Below are positions 50,000 through 61,500 of a DNA stretch of 64,000 nt, in pieces. The notes below the pieces were generated by a model. It was not told where the DNA came from. It saw only the letters and a program-made list of their open reading frames with translations, and did no database searches. Made by a program: the position numbers and the translations under genes. The stretch comes from Liolophura sinensis. Lineage: Eukaryota > Mollusca > Polyplacophora > Chitonida > Chitonidae. The stretch's first letter is position 1; every line of letters starts with the position of its first letter. The stretch lies in assembly GCF_032854445.1 (NCBI RefSeq), contig NW_027018046.1:40262-104261 (forward strand), in the 5' to 3' direction.

Positions 50000-52900
50000 C
50001 TTATAGTCAAAAGTTGAATATAGTAATGACCAGTCACGATTGTACAGAGTACAGTGTAGCCGATCTCAATTACCAAAAAGACAAGGCAAAAATGCAAAAT
50101 TGGAAAAACTGTTCCAGTGCTGCTGGTAAGAGGCTAATCCGACGTATTTTGTGACGAGAAATCGAATGGTGCAAACCGCGTTGCTCTGCGACCAATACTT
50201 TTGGCTGTAGCGACAATTGATTGATCATTGATGTCATAATCACGTGCCCAGCAACGGCTCTTACTCCATGGAAACCAGGGATATTTGCAATTTTTCAACA
50301 GCTGCCGATGCCTGGCCCAATTCCGCATCTTTTGGCACCTTATAAATGTGGGTCAGTGTTTAGTTGTACTATTTACAGCAGACTGTATCAAGTACCTTGT
50401 GTTTTTTATGTACAAATGGTGTGGTTTTTCTACACGTAGATAAAGACATTGAGATTGTCTTGCACTTAGAAGTAAGGCAAATGCTGGGTGAGTTAAATGG
50501 GCTTAGCCCAGAGATTTCAGATCTTCTGGGCTACCGAAGGGCACATAACTTATAGTCAAAAGTTGAATATAGTAATGACCAGTCGCGATTGTACAGAGTA
50601 CAGTGTAGCCGATTTCAATTAACAAAAAGACCAGGCAAAAATGCAAAAGTGGAAAAACTGTTCCAGTGCTGCTGGTAAGAGGCTAATCCGACGTATTTTG
50701 TGACGAGAAATCGAATGGTGCAAACTGCGTTGCTCTCCGACCAATACTTTTGCCTGTAGTGACAGTTGAATGATCATTTATGTCATAATCACGTGCCCAG
50801 CAACGGCTCTTACTCCATGGAGACCAGGGAACTTTACAATTTTTCAACAGCTGCCGATGCCTGGCTCAATTCCGCATCTTTTGGCACCTTATAAATGTGG
50901 GTCAGTGTTTAGTTGTACTTTTTACAGCAGACTGTATCAAGTACCTTGTGTTTCTCACGTACAAATGGTGTGGTTTTTCTACACGTAGATAAAGACATTA
51001 AGATTGTCTTGGACTTAGAAGTAAGACAATTGCTGGGTGAGTTAAATGGGCTTAGCCCAAAGATTTGACGTCTTCTGGGCTACCGAAGGGCACATAACTT
51101 ATAGTCAAAAGTTAAATATAGTTATGACCACTCACGATTGTACATAGTACAGTGTAGCCGATTTCAATTAACAAAAAGACCAGGCAAAAATGCAAAAGTG
51201 GAAAAACTGTTCCAGTGCTGCTGATAAGAGGCTAATCCGACGTATTTTGTGACTAGAAATCGAATGGTGCAAACCGCGTTGCTCTCCGACCAATACTTTT
51301 GGCTGTAGTGACAATTGAATGATCATTTATGTCATAATCACGTGCACAGCAACGGCTCTTACTCCATGGAAACCAGGGAAATTTGCAATTTTTCAACAGC
51401 TGCCGATGCCTGGCTCAATTCCGCATCTTTTGGCACTTTACTGAAGTGGGTCAGTGTTCAGTTGAATTTTTTACAGCAGACTGTATCAAGTACCTTGTGT
51501 TTAACACGTACAAATGGTGTGGTTTTTCTACACGTAGATAAAGACATTGAGATTGTCTTGCACTTAGAAGTAAGGCAATTGCTGGGTGAGTTAAATGGGC
51601 TTAGCCCAAAGATTTCAGGTCTTCTGGGCTACCGAAGGGCACATAATTTATAGTCAAAAGTTGAATATAGTAATGACCAGTCGCGTTTGTATAGAGTACA
51701 GTGTAGCCGATTTCAATTAACAAAAAGACCAGGCAAAAATGCAAAATTGGAATAATTGTTCCAGTGCTTCTGGTAAGAGGCTAATCCGACGTATTTTGTG
51801 ACGACAAATCGAATGGTGCAAACCGCGTTGCTCTCCGACCAATACTTTTGGCTGTAGTGACAATTGAATGATCATTTATGTCATAATCACGTGCCCAGCA
51901 ACGGCTCTTACTCCATGGAAACCAGGGAAATTGGCAATTTTTCAACAGCTGCCGATACCTGGCTCAATTCTGCATCTTTTGGCACCTTACTGAAGTGGGT
52001 CAGTGTTCAGTTGTACTTTTTACAGCAGACTGTATCAAGTACCTTGTGTTTTTCACGTACAAATGGTGTGGTTTTTCTACACGTAGATAAAGACATTGAG
52101 ATTGTCTTGCACTTAGAAGTAAGACAATTGCTGGGTGAGTTAAATGGGCTTAGCCGAAAGATTTGACGTCTTCTGGGCTACCGAAGGGCACATAACTTAT
52201 AGTCAAAAGTTGAATATAGTAATGACCAGTCGCGATTGTACAGAGTACAGTGTAGCCGATTTCAATTAACAAAAAGACCAGGCAAAAATGCAAAAGTGGA
52301 AAAACTGTTCCAGTGCTGCTGGTAAGAGGCTAATCCGACGTATTTTGTGACGAGAAATCGAATGGTGCAAACCGCGTTGCTCTCCAACCAATACTTTTGG
52401 CTGTAGCGACAATTGAATGATCATTTATGTCATAATCACGTGCCCAGCAACGGCTCTTACTCCATGGAAACCAGGGAAATTTGCAATTTTTTAACAGCTG
52501 CCGATGCCTGGCCCAATTCCGCATCTTTTGGCACCTTATAAATGTGGGTCAGTGTTTAGTTATACTTTTTACAGCAGACTGTATCAAGTACCTTGTGTTT
52601 TTTATGTACAAATGGTGTGGTTTTTCTACACGTAGATAAAGACATTGAGTTTGTCTTGCACTTAGAAGTAAGGCAATTGCTGGGTGAGTTAAATGGGCTT
52701 GGCCCAAAGATTTCAGGTCTTCTGGGCTACCGAAGGGCACATAACTTATAGTCAAAAGTTGAATATAGTAATGACCAGTCGCGATTGTACAGAGTACAGT
52801 GTAGCCGATTTCAATTAACAAAAAGACCAGGCAAAAACGCAAAATTGGAAAAATTGTTCCAGTGCTGCTGGTAAGAGGCTAATCCGACGTATTTTGTGAC

Positions 52901-55590
52901 GACAAATCGAATGGTGCAAACTGCGTTGCTCTCCGACCAATACTTTTGCCTGTAGTGACAATTGAATGATCATTTATGTCATAATCACGTGCACAGCAAC
53001 GGCTGTTACTCCATGGAAACCAGGGATATTTGCAATTTTTCAACAGCTGCCGATACCTGGCCCAATTCCGCATCTTTTGGCACCTTATAAATGTGGGTCA
53101 GTGTTTAGTTGTACTTTTTACAGCAGACTGTATCAAGTACCTTGTGTTTTTTATGTACAAATGGTGTGGTTTTTCTACACGTAGATAAAGACATTGAGAT
53201 TGTCTTGCACTTAGAAGTAAGGCAATTGCTGGGTGAGTTAAATGGGCTTAGCCCAAAGATTTCAGGTTTTCTGGGCTACCGAAGGGCACATAACTTATAG
53301 TCAAAAGTTGAATATAGTAATGACCAGTCGCGTTTGTATAGAGTACAGTGTAGCCGATTTCAATTAACAAAAAGACCAGGCAAAAATGCAAAATTGGAAT
53401 AATTGTTCCAGTGCTGCTGGTAAGAGGCTAATCCGACGTATTTTGTGACGACAAATCGAATGGTGCAAACCGCGTTGCTCTCCGACCAATACTTTTGGCT
53501 GTAGTGACAATTGAATGATCATTTATGTCATAATCACGTGCCCAGCAACGGCTCTTACTCCATGGAAACCAGGGAAATTGGCAATTTTTCAACAGCTGCC
53601 AATACCTGGCTCAATTCTGCATCTTTTGGCACCTTACTGAAAAGGGTCAGTGTTCAGTTGTACTTTTTACAGCAGACTGTATCAAGTACCTTGTGTTTTT
53701 CACGTACAAATGGTGTGGTTTTTCTACACGTAGATAAAGACATTGAGATTGTCTTGCACTTAGAAGTAAGACAATTGCTGGGTGAGTTAAATGGGCTTAG
53801 CCCAAAGATTTGACGTCTTCTGGGCTACCGAAGGGCACATAACTTATAGTCAAAAGTTGAATATAGTAATGACCAGTCGCGATTGTACAGAGTACAGTGT
53901 AGCCGATTTCAATTAACAAAAAGAACAGGCAAAAATGCAAAAGTGGAAAAACTGTTCCAGTGCTGCTGGTAAGAGGCTAATCCGACGTATTTTGTGACGA
54001 GAAATCGAATGGTGCAAACCGCGTTGCTCTCCGACCAATAGTTTTGGCTGTAGTCACAATTGAATGATCATTTATGTCATAATCACGTGCCCAGCAACGG
54101 CTCTTACTCCATGGAAACCAGGGAAATTTGCAATTTTTCAACAGCTGCCGATGCCTGGCTCAATTCCGCATCTTTTGGCACCTTACTGAAGTGGGTCAGT
54201 GTTCAGTTGTACTTTTTACAGCAGACTGTATCAAGAACCTTGTGTTTTTTATTTACAAATGGTGTGGTTTTTCTACACGTAGATAAAGACATTGAGATTG
54301 TCTTGCACTTAGAAGTAAGGCAATTGCTGGGTGAGTTAAATGGGCTTAGCCCAAAGATTTGACGTCTTCTGGGCTACCGAAGGGCACATAACTTATAGTC
54401 AAAAGTTGAATATAGTAATGACCAGTCGCGATTGTACAGAGTACAGTGTAGCCGATTTCAATTAACAAAAAGACCAGGCAAAAATGCAAAAGTGCGAAAA
54501 CTGTTCCAGTGCTGCTGGTAAGAGGCTAATCCGACGTATTTTGTGACGAGAAATCGAATGGTGCAAACCGCGTTCCTCTCCGACCAATACTTTTGCCTGT
54601 AGCGACAATTGAATGATCATTTATGTCATAATCACGTGCCCAGCAACGGCTCTTACTCCATGGAAACCAGGGAAATTGGCAATTTTTCAACAGATGCCGA
54701 TACCTGGCCCAATTCCGCATCTTTTGGCACCTTATAAATGTGGGTCAGTGTTTAGTTGTACTTTTTACAGCAGACTGTATCAAGTACCTTGTGTTTTTCA
54801 CGTACAAATGGTGTGGTTTTTCTACACGTAGATAAAGACATTGAGATTGTCTTGCACTTAGAAGTAAGACAATTGCTGGGTGAGTTAAATGGGCTTAGCC
54901 GAAAGATTTGACGTCTTCTGGGCTACCGAAGGGCACATAACTTATAGTCAAAAGTTGAATATAGTAATGACCAGTCGCGATTGTACAGAGTACAGTGTAG
55001 CCGATTTCAATTAACAAAAAGACCAGGCAAAAATGCAAAAGTGCGAAAACTGTTCCAGTGCTGCTGGTAAGAGGCTAATCCGACGTATTTTGTGACGAGA
55101 AATCGAATGGTGCAAACCGCGTTGCTCTCCGACCAATACTTTTGGCTGTAGTGACAATTGAATGATCATTTATATCATAATCACGTGCCCAGCAACGGCT
55201 CTTACTCCATGGAAACCTGGGAAATTTGCAATTTTTCAACAGCTGCCGATGCCTGGCTCAATTCCGCATCTTTTGGCACCTTACTGAAGTAAGTCAGTGT
55301 TTAGTTGTACTTTTTACAGCAGACTGTATCAAGTACCTTGTGTTTTTCACGTACAAATGGTGTGGTTTTTCTACACGTAGATAAAGACATTGAGATTGTC
55401 TTGCACTTGGAAGTAAGACAATTGCTGGGTGAGTTAAATGGGCTTAGCCCAAAGATTTGACGTCTTCTGGGCTACCGAAGGGCACATAACTTATAGTCAA
55501 ATGTTGAATATAGTAATGACCAGTCGCGATTGTACAGAGTACAGTGTAGCCGATTTCAATTAACAAAAAGACCAGGCAAAAATGCAAAAG
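50000..55590 (+). repeat. Array block 8: mixed monomers with a 1,647-bp repeat
   Basis: Anchors are at 50266, 50815, 51364, 51913, 52462, 53011, 53560, 54109, 54658 and 55207. The segment from about 51,650 to 52,140 recurs at about 53,300-53,790, shifted by exactly three monomers (1,647 bp). Both copies share TCGCGTTTGTATAGAG, AAAATTGGAATAATTGTTCC and CAATTCTGCATC. The remaining monomers do not show a clear longer order. Confidence 0.75.
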
Positions 55591-58500
55591 TGGAAAAAAC
55601 TGTTCCAGTGCTGCTGGTAAGAGGCTAATCCGACGTATTTTGTAACGAAAAATCAAATGGTGCAATCCGCGTTGCTCTCCGACCAATACTTTTGGCTGTA
55701 GCAACAATTGAATGATCAATTATGTCATAATCACGTGCCCAGCAACGGCTCTTACTCCATGGAAACCAGGGATATTTGCAATTTTTCAACAGCTGCCGAT
55801 GCCTGGCTCAATTCCGCATCTTTTGGCATCTTATAAATGTGGGTCAGTGTTTAGTTGTACTTTTTACAGCAGACTGTATCAAGTACCTTGTGTTTTTTAT
55901 GTACAAATGGTGTGGTTTTTCTACACGTAGATAAAGACATTGAGATTGTCTTGGACTTAGAAGTAAGACAATTGCTGGGTGAGTTAAATGGGCTTAGCCC
56001 AAAGATTTCAGGTCTTCTGGGCTACCGAAGGGCACATAACTTATAGTCAAAAGTTGAATATAGTAATGACCAGTCGCGATTGTACAGAGTACAGTGTAGC
56101 CGATTTCAATTAACAAAAAGACCAGGCAAAAATGCAAAAGTGGGAAAAACTGTTCCAGTGCTGCTGGTAAGAGGCTAATCCGACGTATTTTGTGACGAGA
56201 AATCAAATGGTGCAAACCGCGTTGCTCTCCGACCAATACTTTTGGCTGTAGTGACAATTGAATGATCATTTATGTCATAATCACGTGCCCAGCAACGGCT
56301 CTTACTCCATGGAAACCAGGGAAATTTGCAATTTTTCAACAGCTGCCGATGCCTGGCTCAATTCCGCATCTTTTGGCATCTTACTGAAGTGGGTCAGTGT
56401 TCAGTTGTACTTTTTACAGCAGACTGTATCAAGTACCTTGTGTTTTTCACGTACAAATGGTGTGGTTTTTCTACACGTAGATAAAGACATTGAGATTGTC
56501 TTGCACTTAGAAGTAAAGCAATTGCTGGGTGAGTTAAATGGGCTTGGCCCAAAGATTTGACGTCTTCTGGGCTACCGAAGGGCACATAACTTATAGTCAA
56601 AAGTTGAATATAGTAATGACCAGTCGCGATTGTACAGAGTACAGTGTAGCCGATTTCAATTAACAAAAAGACCAGGCAAAAATGCAAAAGTGGAAAAATT
56701 GATCCAGTGCTGCTGGTAAGAGGCTAATCCGACGTATTTTGTGACGAGAAATCGAATGGTGCAAACCGCGTTGCTCTCCGACCAATACTTTAGGCTGTAG
56801 TGACAATTCAATGATCATTTATGTCATAATCACGTGCCCAGCAACGGCTCTTACTCCATGGAAACCAGGGAAATTTGCAATTTTTCAACAGCTGCCGATA
56901 CCTGGCTCAATTCCGCATCTTTTGGCACCTTACTGAAGTGGGTCAGTGTTCAGTTGTACTTTTTACAGCAGACTGTATCAAGTACCTTGTGTTTTTCACG
57001 TACAAATGGTGTGGTTTTTCTACACGTAGATAAAGACATTGAGATTGTCTTGCACTTAGAATTAAGACAATTGCTGGGTGAGTTAAATGGGCTTAGCCCA
57101 AAGATTTGACGTCTTCTGGGCTACCGAAGGGCACATAACTTATAGTCAAAAGTTGAAAATAGTAATGACCAGTCGCGATTGTACAGAGTACAGTGTAGCC
57201 GATTTCAATTAACAAAAAGACCAGGCAAAAATGCAAAAGTGCAAAAACTGTTCCAGTGCTGCTGGTAAGAGGCTAATCCGACGTATTTTGTGACGAGAAA
57301 TCGAATGGTGCAATCCGCGTTGCTCTCCGACCAATACTTTTGGCTGTAGCGACAATTGAATGATTATTTATGTCATAATCACGTGCCCAGCAACGGCTCT
57401 TACTCCATGGAAACCAGGGAAATTGGCAATTTTTCAACACCTGCCGATGCCTGGCTCAATTCCGCATCTTTTGGCACCTTATTCATGTGGGTCTGTGGTC
57501 AGTTGTACTTTTTACAGCAGACTGTATCAAGTACCTTGTGTTTTTCACGTACAAATGGTGTGGTTTTTCTACACGTAGATAAAGACATTGAGATTGTCTT
57601 GGACTAGAAGTAAGACAATTGCTGGGTGAGTTAAATGGGCTTGGCCCAAAGATTTCACGTCTTCTGGGCTACCGAAGGGCACATAACTTATAGTCAAAAG
57701 TTGAATATAGTAATGACCAGTCGCGATTGTACAGAGTACAGTGTAGCCGATTTCAATTAACAAAAAGACCAGGTAAAAATGCAAAAGTGGAAAAAACTGT
57801 TCCAGTGCTGCTGGTAAGAGGCTAATCCGACGTATTTTGTGACGAGAAATCGAATGGTGCAAACCGCGTTGCTCTCCAACCAATACGTTTGGCTGTAGTG
57901 AAAATTGAATGATCATTGATATCATAATCACGTGCCCAGCAACGGCTCTTACTCCATGGAAACCAGGGAAATTTGCAATTTTTTCAACAGCTGCCGATGC
58001 CTAACCCAAATCCGCATCTTTTGGCACCTTATAAATGTGGGTCTGTGGTCAGTTGTACTTTTTACAGCAGACTGTATCAAGTACCTTGTGTTTTTTATGT
58101 ACAAATGGTGTGGTTTTTCTACACGTAGATAAAGACATTGAGATTGTCTTGGACTTAGAAGTAAGACAATTGCTGGGTGAGTTAAATGGGCTTAGCCCAA
58201 AGATTTTGACGTCTTCTGGGCTACCGAAGGGCGCATAACTTATAGTCAAAAGTTGAATATAGTAATGACCAGTCGCGATTGTACAGAGTACAGTGTAGCC
58301 GATTTCAATTAACAAAAAGACCAGGCAAAAATGCAAAAGTGGAAAAACTGTTCCAGTGCTGCTGGTAAGAGGCTAATCCGACGTATTTTGTAACGAAAAA
58401 TCGAATGGTGCAATCCGCGTTGCTCTCCGACCAATACTTTTGGCTGTAGCGACAAATCAATGAATATTGATGTCATAATCACGTGCCCAGCAACGGCTCT

Positions 58501-61500
58501 TACTCCATGGAAACCAGGGAAATTTGCAATTTTTTAACAGCTGCCGATGCCTGGCCCAATTCCGCATCTTTTGGCACCTTATAAATGTGGGTCAGTGTTT
58601 AGTTATACTTTTTACAGCAGACTGTATCAAGTACCTTGTGTTTTTTATGTACAAATGGTGTGGTTTTTCTACACGTAGATAAAGACATTGAGATTGTCTT
58701 GCACTTAGAAGTAAGGCAATTGCTGGGTGAGTTAAATGGGCTTAGCCCAAAGATTTCAGGTCTTCTGGGCTACCGAAGGGCACATAACTTATAGTCAAAA
58801 GTTGAATATAGTAATGACCAGTCGCGATTGTACAGACTACAGTGTAGCCGATTTCAATAAACAAGAAGACCAGGTAAAAATGCAAAAGTGGAAAAACTGT
58901 TCCAGTGCTGCTGGTAAGAGGCTAATCCGACGTATTTTGTGACGACAAATCGAATGGTGCAAACTGCGTTGCTCTCCGACCAATACTTTTGCCTGTAGTG
59001 ACAATTGAATGATCATTTATGTCATAATCACGTGCACAGCAACGGCTCTTACTCCATGGAAACCAGGGAACTTTACAATTTTTTAACAGCTGCCGATGCC
59101 TGGCTCAATTCCGCATCTTTTGGCACCTTACTGAAGTGGGTCAGTGTTTAGTTGTACTTTTTACAGCAGACTGTATCAAGTACCTTGTGTTTTTCACGTA
59201 CAAATGGTGTGGTTTTTCTACACGTAGATAAAGACATTGAGATTGTCTTGCACTTAGAAGTAATGCAATTGCTGGGTGAGTTAAATGGGCTTAGCCCAAA
59301 GATTTCAGGTCTTCTGGGCTACCGAAGGGCACATAACTTATAGTCAAAAGTTGAATATAGTAATGACCAGTCGCGATTGTACAGAGTACAGTGTAGCCGA
59401 TTTCAATTAACAAAAAGACCAGGCAAAAATGCAAAAGTGGAAAAACTGTTCCAGTGCTGCTGGTAAGAGGCTAATCCGACGTATTTTGTGACGAGAAATC
59501 GAATGGTGCAAACCGCGTTGCTCTCCGACCAATACTTTTGGCTGTAGCGACAATTGAATGATCATTTATGTCATAATCACGTGCCCAGCAACGGCTCTTA
59601 CTCCATAGAAACCAGGGAAATTTGCAATTTTTTCAACAGCTGCCGATGCCTGGCTCAATTCCGCATCTTTTGGCACTTTACTGAAGTGGGTCAGTGTTCA
59701 GTTGAATTTTTTACAGCAGACTGTATCAAGTACCTTGTGTTTAACACGTACAAATGGTGTGGTTTTTCTACACGTAGATAAAGACATTGAAATTGTCTTG
59801 CACTTAGAAGTAAGGCAATTGCTGGGTGAGTTAAATGGGCTTAGCCCAGAGATTTGACGTCTTCTGGGCTACCGAAGGGCACATAACTTATAGTCAAAAG
59901 TTGAATATAGTAATGACCAGTCGCGATTGTACAGAGTACAGTGTAGCCGATTTCAATTAACAAAAAGACCAGGCAAAAATGCAAAAGTGGAAAAACTGTT
60001 CCAGTGCTGCTGGTAAGAGGCTAATCCGACGTATTTTGTAACGAAAAATCAAATGGTGCAATCCGCGTTGCTCTCCGACCAATACTTTTGGCTGTAGCAA
60101 CAATTGAATGATCAATTATGTCATAATCACGTGCCCAGCAACGGCTCTTACTCCATGGAAACCAGGGATATTTGCAATTTTTCAACAGCTGCCGATGCCT
60201 GGCTCAATTCCGCATCTTTTGGCATCTTATAAATGTGGGTCAGTGTTTAGTTGTACTTTTTACAGCAGACTGTATCAAGTACCTTGTGTTTTTTATGTAC
60301 AAATGGTGTGGTTTTTCTACACGTAGATAAAGACATTGAGATTGTCTTGGACTTAGAAGTAAGACAATTGCTGGGTGAGTTAAATGGGCTTAGCCCAAAG
60401 ATTTCAGGTCTTCTGGGCTACCGAAGGGCACATAACTTATAGTCAAAAGTTGAATATAGTAATGACCAGTCGCGATTGTACAGAGTACAGTGTAGCCGAT
60501 TTCAATTAACAAAAAGACCAGGCAAAAATGCAAAAGTGGAAAAACTGTTCCAGTGCTGCTGGTAAGAGGCTAATCCGACGTATTTTGTGACGAGAAATCA
60601 AATGGTGCAAACCGCGTTGCTCTCCGACCAATACTTTTGGCTGTAGTGACAATTGAATGATCATTTATGTCATAATCACGTGCCCAGCAACGGCTCTTAC
60701 TCCATGGAAACCAGGGAAATTTGCAATTTTTCAACAGCTGCCGATGCCTGGCTCAATTCCGCATCTTTTGGCATCTTACTGAAGTGGGTCAGTGTTCAGT
60801 TGTACTTTTTACAGCAGACTGTATCAAGTACCTTGTGTTTTTCACGTACAAATGGTGTGGTTTTTCTACACGTAGATAAAGACATTGAGATTGTCTTGCA
60901 CTTAGAAGTAAAGCAATTGCTGGGTGAGTTAAATGGGCTTGGCCCAAAGATTTGACGTCTTCTGGGCTACCGAAGGGCACATAACTTATAGTCAAAAGTT
61001 GAATATAGTAATGACCAGTCGCGATTGTACAGAGTACAGTGTAGCCGATTTCAATTAACAAAAAGACCAGGCAAAAATGCAAAAGTGGAAAAACTGTTCC
61101 AGTGCTGCTGGTAAGAGGCTAATCCGACGTATTTTGTGACGAGAAATCGAATGGTGCAAACCGCGTTGCTCTCCGACCAATACTTTAGGCTGTAGTGACA
61201 ATTCAATGATCATTTATGTCATAATCACGTGCCCAGCAACGGCTCTTACTCCATGGAAACCAGGGAAATTTGCAATTTTTCAACAGCTGCCGATACCTGG
61301 CTTAATTCCGCATCTTTTGGCACCTTACTGAAGTGGGTCAGTCTTCAGTTGTACTTTTTACAGCAGACTGTATCAAGTACCTTGTGTTTTTCACGTACAA
61401 ATGGTGTGGTTTTTCTACACGTAGATAAAGACATTGAGATTGTCTTGCACTTAGAATTAAGACAATTGCTGGGTGAGTTAAATGGGCTTAGCCCAAAGAT

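Larger units (their letters stand above)
30300..50000 (+). repeat. Array block 7: nine-type HOR in versions of different length
   Basis: Anchors: 30496, 31044, 31593, 32142, 32691, 33242, 33791, 34340, 34888, 35437, 35986, 36535, 37085, 37634, 38183, 38733, 39282, 39831, 40380, 40930, 41480, 42029, 42578, 43126, 43675, 44224, 44773, 45322, 45872, 46421, 46970, 47519, 48068, 48618, 49167, 49716. I sort these into types by private variants: g (31044), h (CCCGTGCAC, 31593), i (CTGATGCCTGG, 32142), c (CCTACCGCG with ACTTTACAA, 32691), d (GGTAAAATGCAAATCC, 33242), e (AACGCAAAATTGG, 38183), f (GTTTCACTCCGAAAAA, 38733), a (GAGACTGTC, 39282), b (AATCAATGAATATT, 39831). The fullest run, 34888-39831, reads g h i c c d e f a b. 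Other runs lack some types, giving e-to-e distances of 2,747, 3,843 and 2,746 bp. Confidence 0.8.
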
